Below, in pieces: positions 1 through 10,688 of a DNA stretch of 64,000 bases. The position numbers and the translations under genes were made by a program. The DNA is from Prunella strophiata (Eukaryota; Chordata; Aves; Passeriformes; Prunellidae). The stretch lies in the NCBI GenBank assembly GCA_036583965.1, contig JAZBQD010000019.1, positions 1,975,006-2,039,005 of the forward strand, written 5' to 3'. The notes beneath the pieces were generated by a model, which was given only the letters and a program-made list of their open reading frames with translations, was not told the origin of the DNA and did not search any database. How positions within the stretch are numbered: position 1 is the stretch's first letter; the number at the start of each line of letters is the position of its first letter.

Positions 1-243
1 AGCCTGGCCTTGGGCACTGCCAGGGATCCAGGGGCAGCCACAGCTGCTCTGGGAATCCCAGCCCAGCCAGGAATTCCCAATTCCCAATCTCCCACCCATC
101 CCTGCCCTCTGGCACTGGGAGCCATTCCCTGTGTCCTGTCCCTCCATGCCTTGTCCCCAGTCCCTCTGCCAGCTCTCCTGGAGCCCCTTCAGGCCCTGCC
201 AGGGGCTCTGAGCTCTCCCTGGAGCCTTCTCCTCTCCAGGGGA
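1..243 (-). mobile_element. CR1-like LINE 3' fragment (cut by window start)
   Basis: Contains GGCCTTGGGCACTGCCAGGG and the CTGGAGCCCCTTCAGGCCCT segment found in several other copies here. Very similar to 41776-42156. Confidence 0.75.
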
Positions 244-595
244 ACATTCCCAGCTCTCTCTCTCAGCCTTTCCCTCCTCCCAGCACCCTCTGCAGGTATT
301 TAATGATGCTGTCTAAGTTGATTAAGTTATCACAGTGCAAACCAACCCTGGAATAGATCCACCAGCACCTTCCAGTGAGCAGCCACATTCCCAGACTGGC
401 TGAGACATGTCCTGGTAGCAAATTCAAATATGAGACCACACAAAGTCAAATGTCTTGGGGAAGTCCACCCTTATCATCACAAGTGTCTTTAAGCACACCA
501 AAAAGGTGGGGAAAAGCAGGATTTGGGGCAGGAAGTGGCTGCCATGGCTCACATTCCAGCAAGAGCAGCCAGCAGACACAAACACAAGGCACTAC

Positions 596-753
596 CTGTA
601 GGTCACAGCATCTAAAAAGTCTCCAGGGCTGAAGTCCAAGAGTTTGTAGCCCTCTCTCTTAAAGGCCAGCACTGCATTAGGGCCAAGCCAAACACTGCCA
701 TCCATCCTGGGAGTGAAATGGAATCCCAGGAATGGGAAACGAGGGTTGGGAAC
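596..753 (-). CDS. L2HGDH: L2HGDH coding exon 8 (last in window)
   Basis: 158 bp, 52 codons plus 2 nt, starting [20 protein letters not shown] and continuing [15 protein letters not shown]. Donor GTAGTG is atypical but the frame and homology fit. No further L2HGDH exon is visible in 1-595. Confidence 0.92.
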
Positions 754-3700
754 CTGGAATGGGACACAGGAGTGAGCAGAGCTGCTACAAACAGCAAATT
801 TGCCATTTTATTTCCAACCACAGCAACAAAACTCTGAGTCACAGAACCTCAGAATTGGCTCTGAGCTGATTTTGCTGCTTGATAATTATGCAGTTGTGGC
901 ATGTCATTAATTAAAACACTGCAGAACAGAGCAGGGCCAGGCAAAGCTGAATTTTAGGGAAAAGAAAAAAAAAAAAACAACAGGGGAAAAAAGAAGTCCA
1001 CATGATTTCTCAGGATATAAATCAATGACACCCTGATGTGATTCACCAGGAGCAACTGCACTACAATAAAATAGAATACAAAATATGAGGAAACCCTTCC
1101 TGTGTGCACAAACCAGCCTGAACTTAGCAGGCCTGGTCAATGCTAATAATAATGCTAATGCTAATAATGCTAATAATAATAAATCTGCATGCTCGTTTTT
1201 TGTTCCACTTCCTCCCATCCCAAGACAGGATCCTGAATCATTCCCAGGTGAGATCAGACACACAGTAATCCCCAGCATTCCAATTTTCCCAAAGATCCAG
1301 TGTTTAGCATGTAAAGCCAATCTCATATTCAGAAAATCAGTATTGAAATGGACAGAATTAGCTAAAATGCTGCCCTAGGAATTCTCTCCACTTGCTCTGT
1401 AACTACATTTTCTGTCTGGGATTGCAGCTCTTCATCCCATTATTTGTCTATATTAGATAGTAGAAAGTTTGTTCCCTTTTCTCCCACATCTATTTTTAAT
1501 GACAAAATCAGCTAATTCAAAAATAAGCTTGAGAGGAAAATACCTAAATCTGAGTGTTGGGTATTAGCACAAAAGATTCAACCCTTCATCAATAATTCAT
1601 CACAGAACTCCAGAATCACTGAGGTTGGAAAAGACCTCCAGTGTCATCTGTGAATTTCCTGAGGGTACAGTTAGGAAATTCAGATTGTCCAGATTATCAA
1701 TAAAGAGGTTAAACAGGACTGTTGTAATTATTTAAATAATAAATAATAATTTACTGTCATCTCTGTGACTCCTGAATCCTGCCTACAGATTCATTTTAGG
1801 ACATATAAAAATAATTTAGAGTTTTCTGGATATGTGGCAACGCGATATTCCATCTTTTCTCTATTAAGTAAAAAAAACCCAAAACTAAAACCATAAACAA
1901 AAGAAAACAACTGGCAATAACTTCCCACATGATACTTCAATGCTTTCCTCAATTAACAAAAGAAATAATTAACAAAAAAATTAACAAAATCCAAGCTGTC
2001 CTGTCCCAAACCAACCGAATCTCCATCCACGTGTTTGCATCACAACCACAGAATTTTTCCTTTTTCCTGCATTTTTAGCAGCTCTTAGGGCACCCTGTGG
2101 CAGACAAACCAGGGGGTACTTACTGGGTAAATATTTCCTTTCACCAAGTAAGACTTTTCTGGTTTTAGCACCAAATAATCCCCCCTGAAGGGGACAATCC
2201 TGGGCTCGGGGCTGCAGCCGCTGATCTCGGACAGGCGGTCGGAGTGGAGCCCTGCACAGGTCAGAACGTGCCCACAGGAGATCTCCTCACCCTGGGGGAA
2301 GTAAAAAACACATTAAAGTTCTATTTATCTGCTAAAAAAAACCACCCAGAAAAACCCCACAGGCATTGATTTAAACAAATAAAATTTATTTAACTTATTT
2401 AAAAGAAAAAATTAACGTATTTAAATAAGTTAAATAAGGATGTTCATTGATTTGATCCCACAGGGTGGGAGCAGCTGCACAAATTGACAGCACACAGGTA
2501 AGGAGAGCTGCTAAATATTAAACCTTACCATCTAAATAAAGAAATAAATAAAAATCAAAAGCTATTATCTATTTATTTAGCTCACAGTACCTGGTTTTAA
2601 ATACGATTTTTTTTTTTTTCAACTGAAAAATATTTGCATGAAAAAAACCCCAGTATCTGGTGGAAAAAATCTTAACAGATTTTAGAAGGTACTTTTTAAT
2701 GAAAGAGCAAAAAAATAGGAGAAAAAAAGCAGCAGAATTAAATTTAAAAATGACCAGAGGGGTTGTGAAGTTGTTTTTGTTCCAGGTATTCCCTCCTGAA
2801 GGTGAACCACAGTTCCTGACTTGCAGGAACAGCAGCTGTCATGCACCTGTTTCACTGAAGCACTTCTGATGATAAAATGATAATAAAATGATGCTAAAAG
2901 CCTCCTTATCATTTTATGGATGCCAGAGCCCAAAAGTAAACATGAAAATTGGTGTCTGTCACCAAATGAACAAGTCATAAAGGAGTTCTTGGAAACACAA
3001 GCAGCAGATTGTGCAAATAAAGCAGATAAGGGATCTTAAATGTCAGGCAGCAGAAAGTTATAGTTTAATATTTTACATCATCATCATCATTATTATTATT
3101 AATTAATTTGAACATCCTCATTGTTAAGAACTGATTGCAGTTGTTTTATCAAACTGGTCATGTTGCTGAACAGATTTTTAACTTTTTTTTTTGGAGATGA
3201 TTAATTCACCAGAAAAAACAATCTGAAGAATAGGAAAAGCAGCTTCCTGGAAGGAATTAAAACTTCTTTTTCACCCTTACCTTTTTGTTCCTAACAATGA
3301 CTGGGTATTTCAGCCCTGAAATGCAATTAGACAAGAGAAGGAATTACTAGAACAAATAACAGAGAGCTGACAGAACAAGCAGCTTGTCACCAGGAAGGAA
3401 TTTTCCTCTGGAATATTTCTAAGTTATGGAAGAACTACTGTTGTCATAATTAATGTTGTTGGGCATGAGTGTATTTATTAATTAATAGGGTTTTTATTCT
3501 TCCCTCTGTGTGCCAGCACAGATCCAACCTGCCTTCAGGATAAGGAAAATCACTATCACAAGAATAAACATGCAAGATGCAGATAAATCTGATTTTAAGA
3601 GGACAGAACTTCATTTCTCCATTTTACTCTCACTTTCTTCCACCAGTTTTAAATGTTTCAGCTAAAGGGTGACCTGCCTGCAAAAGACCCCAAATGAGTT

Positions 3701-6700
3701 TTGCTGAATACCCCCACTAAGATAATTCTGCCTTTTTTCTCATCCCTAGGAGACAGAAAAATTCAGAAATGTCATTTCAGTTAAAACAATTGTGTTTTGA
3801 ACAAAACCTTTGTTGTAAATGGAGGGAAAAAAAATAAAAATCCAGTCTTACCATCTTCACTTTCTGCAGAACTTTCTTTGGCCATCTCCATGTTTGTGAC
3901 TTCAAAATCAGTCAAGATTGTCCCACCTGCTTCCTGGAAGTCTCTGGCATAGGACTGGGCCACTTGTTTGTAATCCACAATGCCAGTGTAGGGAGAGTCA
4001 AGGGCCATCAGTCCCTGGAAGGGTTTGAGAGACACAAAGAGTGAAGGTTGGAATATTTCATCTGCAATATCTGCACTGCCATGAGCAGGGAGAGCTGCTC
4101 TCTCCCCTTGTGCTCAGCTGGATCTGGAACACTCAAAGGATGTTTCAGGGAGCAGATCTAAAATGTTTACAGGGAAAATGATAAGATTAAAAAAGATTCT
4201 TTTCCAGAAAATTCCTGTCTGTACCTACAGCCACTCCTAAGTGACACAGCTACACCAGAGCAAGCTGCCAGATGAAACAGCACAGGGAATTCATACCCAG
4301 CTTTTCCTTTCAAACAAAGACAGACTCATCAATAACAAATCTGTGTTCCACAAACTCCACACATTCCTCCTGCTGCGAAAACAAACAGGCTGAGAAGTGC
4401 TGCATAACAACCACACCAACTGCACTGAAATGGGCTTGATCCAAATCCACTTTTATGGATGGGAAGGAATTTTCAGGCTCTTCTGAACTTGAACCTCAAG
4501 GCCAGAAAAGCATTTGTGTTAAATTAAAAGATGTTTTCACCTGAGAAACAGCTCTTACAATTAGAATTAGAAGCTCTTACAATTAGCTAATTAGAAGTAT
4601 GGCAACCCCTTACCCTGCAGAAGGGCTCCTTCTCCTGGATTTCCTTGGCTCCAATGAGTTTCAGCCCTGGGACATTGTTCTGCAGCCCCCTCTCATACAG
4701 AGCTTTGAGCCTTGGAATTTCATCCTGTTCCACGGCCACAATCAGCTTTGGGAAAAGAAAAAAAGGCACAGCAGTGAACAAAACAGAGCCAGGGCAGGTT
4801 TGGCATCAAGCACAAGCAGCAGTGAATGAGTGAACAACAAATCCAGGGGGTGAAGAATGGTTGGTGCCATTGATTGCACAGAATTCTGTAGCTGAGGAAG
4901 CACTAATATACCATAGAGAATTAAAAAATAAATGCTACACTGTAGTTTGGGTTACTATCAATTGACAATATTTGCCAGAAGCAGCCTGAGACTACAAGTC
5001 TGCATGTGAAAGAAGAGAATTTGAAGAACCACTGGGATGCTTTCAGAAGTAAAACTGAACTCAACCCAAGATGTAGAAACCTCCAAGAGCCTTGATAAGA
5101 GTGGGGATATGTTCTGCCATGGTCTGAGTGGAATTGTACCAGTTTCAGTTAACCAAGGAGGCTGTTCACAGCTATCACAGGAGATAAATCCAGACAGAAT
5201 TACCTGTGCCAGGCTTGCACAGACCATGATCCTCCCAGGCCAGCTGAGCCTTGGCACCTCCCAGGTGTGAAGTTCTCCAAGCCTGGGAAAGCTGGTAAAG
5301 TTTCACCACTGTCTTCCCTGGAATTAACACTGCAGGGGAGTGTCATGGAATCAGGGAATTGCAGAGGTTGGAAAAGCTCTCTAAGAGTCCAACTGATCCT
5401 CCAGCACTGCCAAGGCCAGCACTGTCCCATGTCCCCAAGTGCCACATCCACAGGGATTTTAAATCCCTCCAGGGATGGGGAGTCCAGCACTGCCCTGGGT
5501 AGTTGTGCCAGGGCTGGACAAACCTTCCAGGAAGGAATTTTCCCTAATATCAAACCTAAAGCTTCTTGGTGCAACTGGAGGCTGTTCCCTCTGCTCCTGT
5601 CCCTGTCCCCTGGGAGCAGAGCCTGTCCACTCCTGGCAGGAGCTGTGCAGAGCCACAAGGTCCCCCTGAGCCTCCTTTGCTCCAGGCTGAGCCCCTTCCC
5701 AGCTCCCTCAGGGATTCTCCAGTCCCTTCCCAGCTCCCTCAGGGATTCTCCAGTCCCTTCCCAGCTCCCTCAGCCCCTCCTGGGGCTCCAGCTCCTTCCC
5801 CAGCTCCATTCCCTTCTGGGGACACACTCCAGCCCCTCCTGTGGCTTTGCTGTGAGGAGCCCAGAGCTGCCCCCAGCACTGGAGGTGGCCCAGCAGTGCC
5901 AGCACAGGGGACAGGCACTGCCCTGCTCCTGCTGCCACCCTGTTGTGGGTACAAAACAGACAAATTCAGCTCAGCCAGGCTGCAGCTGACCCCTTCAGGA
6001 CAGGAGCCTTGAGCAGGCTGTGCCCTCAGGTGTGCTGCTGCACAGATCCACAGTGCCACCCTGTGCCCAGCGTGGCAGCACAGGGAGCAGGGGCCAGACA
6101 CAGCTCTGAGAAAAACCATGGAATTCAAATTCATCCCTCAGGGCCAAAACCTTGGGGTCAGGATAGAGAGTCCTGTGGAAACAGCAGCTCAGTTCAGAGG
6201 TGGAAAACCTGAACTGAGTGCTGGGAACAACTGGGACATGGAGACAGAACTCTGAGCCACACCTGGAATGCTCTGCCCAGCCCTGGTTCTCACCTTGCAC
6301 CAAAGACACACTGAATTAAAAATGGTTCAGAGCATGAAGACAGGGTGGGGAGAACCATGAAAAACCTTCTCTCAAACTGACACTCAGCAGCAGGAAGGGA
6401 TGATTTGGGGGCAGGAGGGGATTACATACATTATACACATGTATGTATAAAATTATCTGCAACTTGGAGAGTGTGGAGAAAACCCACAACCAGGCCTGTG
6501 CCATACATTGTGCCACACATCACACAGCTTCAGTTTCCAAGGGCAGAGCAGGAATCACAGGAATTCCTGTACCTTCCCACACTGTTTGTAGGGAATCCCC
6601 TTCTGGTCACAGTATTTGTAGCACAGGGCTGCCCCCTGCACGCAGAGCTTGGCCTTCAGGGAGCCAGGGGTGTAGTAAATCCCACTGTGGATCACACCAC

Positions 6701-9700
6701 TGTTGTGTCCACTCTGGTGGTGGGCTAAAGAGAAAGAAAAACACATTGTTAGAACTCATTTGTTCCCACTTAATCACTTCTGCTGTCAGAAAAATGAGTT
6801 AATTGAGGTCCTGCCTTAAAACTTTAAGATGATCAAGTGAGAGAACTGCACAATTAATTCCTCCTTTCCTGGCCTCAAAAGGTTAGAGAAACACTGACAC
6901 AGCCAGCCCTGGTTAATGATAATCCATCACAGCCTGCAGTGTGTTGGACCAACAGGGAAAAAAAAACCCTAAAACCACAAGTTTTTCCTTCAAGAACAAG
7001 CCAATCAATCAAATTGCTTTACAGGCTAAAATTAAATTTTAAAATCCAATTTTTACAATGAAATGCATCTCTTAAGGCTTCATCTAACATAGTATTTGTG
7101 CAGTCCACAATTCCTTTGGACATGCCAGCAGACCTGGGAGGGTTTTTGAGTATTTGCAAACTGGATTAGGTTGCTATTTCCTCTTTGCAAATAGATAAAT
7201 TAGAGGTGAAAAATACCACAAACATTTTTACTGAAGCAATTTGGTCAGGTTCTTCTCCCTGTTAAGGTGTGCATGCCCAAAGGTCATTCCTGCTTGGCAC
7301 TCACACAGCTGTTAAGGACTTCCTGTGGGTCCTGGGGATAAAAAGTCATTTTGTATCATTCATGGAACATCTCAAAAGCCATTTATAGCCAGGCTGATGG
7401 AGCTATTTAAGACAAGATTTTGAGCTCACAGGTCCTGTTTGGAGTTCATCACTGATGTCTATCCCTTGGGATTCTGCCAGCTCCAGGCAGGACCTGCCTG
7501 TGCCCTCCCACAAGCTGCACTATTCCTCATCCTGGTTACTCCCCCTCCTTGTCCTCTCTCCTGCCCTCCCTGAGCTGCTGCAGCCCCAGCAGTCCCACTG
7601 CAGCTTGCACACTGTGCAGCAGCAACACTCAGCAGTTTTTCACTTAAAATTTCCAATCTGCAGTCCCAGGAGCGAAGCACAGACCAAGGGACACATCCCT
7701 GGGAGAAGGGTGGAAGAAATCCCCTGTTAGGGGAGAGTCAAGCTGTGCCAAGGGAAATACAGGTTGGATATCAGGAAAAAGTTTTTTACAGAAAGGGAGA
7801 TAAAGTTCTGGAATGTCTGCCCAGGGAGGTGGTGGAGTCACCATCCCTGGGTGTGTTTAACAAAGCCTGGATGTGGCACTGGGTGCCAGGGCTTAGTTGA
7901 GGTGTTGGGGCTGGGTTGGACTCCATGATCTTGAAGGTCTCTTCCAACCCAGTGATTCTGTGAATTCTGTGAGAGTCATCACAGGATCCCAGGATGGTTT
8001 GGGATGGAAGTGACTTCAGAGATCACCCTGTTCCACCCCGTGCCATGGGCAGGGACACCTTCCACTACCCCAGGCTGCTCCAAGCCGTGTCCAACCTGGC
8101 CTGGAAATGGGAAATCCATCACCCACTTCAACAACAAGGGCAGCTGCTCTCCCACAGCTGCTGCCCAAAGCTGATCCCTGCACAGAGGCACCCTCAGGGC
8201 TGCTGGCAGCGTGTCCCGGGGCTCAGCCCCGCGGGTCCCTGCCCGCTCCGTACCCGGCTCCTGCTCCTTCTCCAGCACGGCGAAGGCCAGCGAGGGGTGG
8301 CGCTGGATGAGCTCCCGCGCCGCCGCCAGCCCCACGATCCCCGCGCCCACCACGGCCACGTCGAACGAGCTGCAGGGACAGCGACACGGCCATCAGCACG
8401 GGGACAGGGACAGGGACAGGGGGAAAGGGACAGGGGAAAAGGAGAGGGAAAAAAGGAGAGGGGAAAAAGGGAGAGGGGAAAAAAGGAGAGGGAAAAAAGG
8501 AGAGGGGAAAAAGGAGAGTGGAAAAGGAGAGGGAAAAAAGGAAGATGGGAAAAAGGAGAGGGAAAAAAGGACTCTTTTCCCCCTTCTCTTTTCCCCCTTC
8601 TCTTTTCCCCCTTCTCTTTTCCCCCTTCTCTTTTCCCCCTTCTCTTTTCCCCCTTCTCTTTTCCCCCTTCTCTTTTCCCCCTTCTCTTTTCCCCCTTCTC
8701 TTTTCCCCCTTCTCTTTTCCCCCTTCTCTTTTCCCCCTTCTCTTTTCCCCCTTCTCTTTTCCCCCTTCTCTTTTCCCCCTTCTCTTTTCCCCCTTCTCTT
8801 TTCCCCCTTCTCTTTTCCCCCTTCTCTTTTCCCCCTTCTCTTTTCCCCCTTCTCTTTTCCCCCTTCTCTTTTCCCCCTTCTCTTTTCCCCCTTCTCTTTT
8901 CCCCCTTCTCTTTTCCCCCTTCTCTTTTCCCCCTTCTCTTTTCCCCCTTCTCTTTTCCCCCTTCTCTTTTCCCCCTTCTCTTTTCCCCCTTCTCTTTTCC
9001 CCCTTCTCTTTTCCCCCTTCTCTTTTCCCCCTTCTCTTTTCCCCCTTCTCTTTTCCCCCTTCTCTTTTCCCCGGGATGTAAGGAGTAGAGCGGAGAGGGA
9101 AAAGGGGATCTAAAGGAAGGGATATAAGGGAAGGAGATACACGGAATGTGAAAAACGCCAATCACTTGTTTTTGATATTTTAGAAGTTTAATAGCAATAA
9201 AATGGTTGTTAAAATAGTAATATAATTAGAGTAAATAAAATTTGAGCAGTTTAGATAGGACAATATAAGACAATAAAAAACAAAGAGTTACGAACTGGTT
9301 CGGGTACCCTCCTGGGCAAATTAAGCCCCAAAAGCACACCTGTTAACAGAGGATTAACCCTTAAAAGCAGTATATTCATATACTGCTGTATATTCATATA
9401 CTGTATATTCATATACTCCATGCATGATGCATAAATTCCTTTCAAAACAAAGGATTTCATCTGGTTTTTGTCATCTTCTTTCTCTTAGTCTCTCGGCGTC
9501 CTACAGACTCAGCAATGCAGGAAGAATTTGGTCCCTTCTGATAAGAGTCATAAATTCTTTCTTCTCTGAAAGATTTAGGTATCCTGTGGCTGCTTTGTGC
9601 AAATACCTCATTCCTCTTGTAAAAAAATACCTTACATACATAGTCTCTATTTTAATTACAAAAACTACAATTTAACTATAACACTACATTTACCATACTA

Positions 9701-10261
9701 TTAAAATATCAATACAGCACTACGAATCGATATAACATAATACATACAGTATTTGTGAAAAGCCAATCATGTAATATGCATTTTTCACACGGAATAAAGG
9801 GGATATAGAGGAGAGAAAAACGGGATAGAGGTGTGGTTAATAATGTGGAGGAGGAAAAGGATAGGGATAGCAGATAAAGGATATAGGGGAAGATGCTATA
9901 GAAAATATAGGGGTATAGGAGAGAGGAAAAGGGGATAGGGAAAGGTGATATAGCAAACATAGAGGATATAGGAGAGAAGGGAAGAGGGAAAGGAGAGGGG
10001 AAAATGATACGGGAAGGGACAGGGGAAGTGGATGAGTAGAAGTAAGAAGAGAGGGGAAGGGGTGAGGGGACAGGGGATAGGGAGAGAGGACAGGGATAAG
10101 GTGACGGTGACTAGGACAGGGGAGGAGCTGGGGTTCGGGGAAGGAGCGGGAGTGCGGCGGGCCGGCCCCGCTGCCCGGCCTCACCTGCGCCGCCGGCTCT
10201 GGAGCCGCCACAGCGCCGGGGCCGCGGCCGGGCCCGCGCGGCCCCTCAGCGCCGCCGCCAT
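596..10261 (-). CDS. L2HGDH: L2HGDH, L-2-hydroxyglutarate dehydrogenase (coding exons 1-8; 3' end outside window)
   Basis: Mitochondrial FAD-dependent enzyme that oxidises L-2-hydroxyglutarate to 2-oxoglutarate (family knowledge). Eight coding exons on the minus strand splice in one frame: 10185-10261, 8254-8369, 6573-6724, 4614-4745, 3852-4014, 3281-3315, 2124-2291, 596-753. Together they give 333 codons plus 2 nt. The human protein is about 463 residues, so the last two exons or so lie left of position 1. An arginine-rich N-terminus fits a mitochondrial presequence. The dinucleotide-binding GAGIVG is at residues 34-39, and the family motif [13 protein letters not shown] begins at residue 70. 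All introns are GT-AG; the exon 2 (GTACGG) and exon 8 (GTAGTG) donors are unusual. No frameshift or stop was seen. The gene is divergent from DMAC2L, with start codons 336 bp apart. Intron 1 holds a large minisatellite and a solo LTR. Confidence 0.95.
1140..1182. repeat. (GCTAATAAT)n-like microsatellite
   Basis: Imperfect GCTAAT/AAT triplet array in L2HGDH intron 7. Confidence 0.8.
1603..1700 (-). mobile_element. Short CR1-like 3' end
   Basis: AGAATCACTGAGGTTGGAAA, the reverse complement of a CR1 terminus, followed by diverged sequence. Confidence 0.5.
2124..2291 (-). CDS. L2HGDH: L2HGDH coding exon 7
   Basis: 168 bp, 56 codons in phase 0: [20 protein letters not shown], then [10 protein letters not shown] and a Lys-rich end GNIYP. 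Donor GTAAGTAC. Confidence 0.95.
3281..3315 (-). CDS. L2HGDH: L2HGDH coding exon 6 (short)
   Basis: 35-bp exon, 2 nt plus 11 codons ([11 protein letters not shown]), matching the family segment between the DFQEAGG region and the CAGL motif. Acceptor TTTCAG, donor GTAAGG. Its size fits the frame exactly. Confidence 0.88.
3852..4014 (-). CDS. L2HGDH: L2HGDH coding exon 5
   Basis: 163 bp, 54 codons plus 1 nt: [20 protein letters not shown], then the DFQEAGG segment. Acceptor TTCCAG, donor GTAAGA. Confidence 0.95.
4614..4745 (-). CDS. L2HGDH: L2HGDH coding exon 4
   Basis: 132 bp, exactly 44 codons in phase 0, starting [20 protein letters not shown] and ending KEPFCR. Donor GTAAGG. Confidence 0.95.
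4746..6572 (-). other. L2HGDH: L2HGDH intron 3
   Basis: Contains the CR1-like copy at 5343-5960; the rest shows no recognised feature. Confidence 0.6.
5343..5960 (-). mobile_element. CR1-like LINE 3' fragment
   Basis: GGTTGGAAAAGCTC, then CCCAAGTGCCACATCCACAG and the CTGGACAAACCTTCC segment. Contains a 30-bp internal duplication around 5700-5765. Paralogous to 13635-14110. Confidence 0.75.
6573..6724 (-). CDS. L2HGDH: L2HGDH coding exon 3
   Basis: 152 bp, 2 nt then 50 codons. Contains [16 protein letters not shown] and [17 protein letters not shown], near-identical to the vertebrate family. Acceptor TTTAG, donor GTACAG. Confidence 0.95.
7735..7972 (+). mobile_element. CR1-like LINE 3' fragment
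   Basis: GGTTGGATATCAGG near the start; ends TCTTCCAACCCAGTGATTCT, the usual CR1 terminus, with a repeated GAATTCTGTG tail. Confidence 0.75.
7977..8110 (-). mobile_element. CR1-like LINE 3' end
   Basis: GGATGGTTTGGGATGGAAGT ... GCCATGGGCAGGGACACCTT. Lies tail-to-tail with the preceding copy. Confidence 0.75.
8254..8369 (-). CDS. L2HGDH: L2HGDH coding exon 2
   Basis: 116 bp, acceptor CTGCAG, donor GTACGG. Encodes [20 protein letters not shown] and following residues: the FAD-binding Rossmann motif (GAGIVG, residues 34-39). The split codons at both ends restore the frame with exons 1 and 3. Confidence 0.93.
8394..8571. repeat. Purine-rich tandem tract (GGGAAAAAGGAGAG-type)
   Basis: Degenerate repeats of 12-16 bp, all purine on the plus strand. 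On the minus strand this is a long pyrimidine tract just upstream of the L2HGDH exon 2 acceptor. Confidence 0.9.
8572..9072. repeat. 14-bp pyrimidine minisatellite (TTCTCTTTTCCCCC)n
   Basis: About 36 essentially perfect copies. It abruptly switches from the purine tract at 8571 to pyrimidine on the same strand. The long open frames across it are artefacts of the repeat. Confidence 0.97.
9073..9146. repeat. Purine-rich low-complexity tract, left part
   Basis: G/A-rich irregular repeats, interrupted by the LTR and resuming at 9790. Confidence 0.75.
9147..9789 (-). mobile_element. Solo LTR of an endogenous retrovirus
   Basis: 643 bp bounded by perfect 9-bp inverted termini TGTGAAAAA...TTTTTCACA and a 5-bp direct repeat CGGAA (9142-9146 and 9790-9794), the expected target-site duplication. 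An ATTAAA poly(A)-type hexamer near the 3' end in minus sense suggests that orientation. No internal viral gene is present. Inserted in L2HGDH intron 1. Confidence 0.85.
9368..9420. repeat. Short tandem TATATTCATATAC units inside the LTR
   Basis: Three near-identical TATATTCATATACTG units within the LTR. Confidence 0.8.
9790..10130. repeat. Purine-rich low-complexity tract, right part
   Basis: G/A-rich irregular repeats (GGGATA, GGAGAGG types) leading up to the CpG island. Continuation of 9073-9146. Confidence 0.75.
10185..10261 (-). CDS. L2HGDH: L2HGDH coding exon 1
   Basis: Start codon at 10261-10259 in strong context (AAGATGG). 77 bp gives 25 codons plus 2 nt, beginning [10 protein letters not shown] and ending in an Arg-rich stretch, as in a mitochondrial targeting peptide. 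Donor GTGAGG. An in-frame upstream ATG at 10441 is less likely (see findings). Confidence 0.88.
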
Positions 10262-10288
10262 CTTGGGGGCGGACGGAGCGCCGCGGCC

Positions 10289-10350
10289 GCGCCTCCTCCT
10301 CCTCTCCTCCTCCTCCTCCTCTCCTCCTCCTCCTGCTGCTGCTGCTGCTG
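10289..10350. repeat. (CCT)n/(GCT)n tract in shared promoter
   Basis: Interrupted CCT triplets followed by about six GCT triplets, upstream of the L2HGDH start codon. GCT run length may vary between individuals. Confidence 0.85.
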
Positions 10351-10596
10351 CTCCCCCCTGCTCCACCTCCTGCTGCCCCTGCCCCTCCTGCTCCGCTCCG
10401 CTCCGCCGGGCAGGGCAGCGTCGCGCCGGCCTGCCGGGCAAGGTTCGGCCGCTGGGCGCCGGGGGCGGGGAGGGCCCCCCTGCAGCCGTGGGCCCCGCAG
10501 CCCCGGTCAGGCCTTGAGGGCGGCACGGCCTCCCCGTGCTGCTGCTGGCGCTGCAAATAACATCTCCCTTTCCCCCTCTCCGTCTGCAAGGAGGTG

Positions 10597-10688
10597 ATGA
10601 TGGCGTTGGGGACGCTCTTGAGGAAGCCGCCGCTGCCGCCGGGCAGTTGTAGAGCCTTCTGGGGATGGCTGAATGCCGTGTTCAACAA
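10597..10688 (+). CDS. DMAC2L: DMAC2L coding exon 1
   Basis: 92 bp: MMALGTLLRKPPLPPGS, then AFWGWLNAVFN and 2 nt of the next Lys codon. Donor GTAAGA. An in-frame stop lies a short distance upstream, supporting this start. Confidence 0.9.

Larger units (their letters stand above)
754..2123 (-). other. L2HGDH: L2HGDH intron 7
   Basis: Holds the GCTAAT microsatellite and a short CR1-like end. Otherwise AT-rich unique sequence with nothing recognised. Confidence 0.6.
10130..10640. promoter_or_regulatory. Bidirectional CpG-rich promoter of L2HGDH and DMAC2L
   Basis: A GC- and CpG-dense block covers both first coding exons, with divergent start codons at 10261 (-) and 10597 (+). The motif GCCGCCATCTTG at 10254-10265, a textbook YY1 site, overlaps the L2HGDH start codon. 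A (CCT)n/(GCT)n tract lies at about 10289-10350. Head-to-head housekeeping genes sharing a CpG island is the expected arrangement; transcription start sites are not determined here. Confidence 0.8.

Noticed and set aside
1..595. Possible L2HGDH exon 9
   Set aside because: Only CR1-like and unique intronic sequence; no match to the remaining C-terminal part.
5267..5989. 240-codon plus-strand frame
   Set aside because: Lies almost wholly in a CR1-like 3' fragment; no LINE protein motif and no splice support.
8194..9165. Overlapping 300-360 codon open frames of Lys/Glu/Gly or Ser/Phe/Pro repeats on both strands
   Set aside because: They run through the 14-bp minisatellite, whose 42-bp superperiod keeps frames open. 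No homology or splice context.
10032..10517. 161-codon plus-strand frame in the shared promoter
   Set aside because: Low-complexity Ser/Ala/Pro translation of the CpG island and CCT/GCT triplets, antisense to L2HGDH exon 1.
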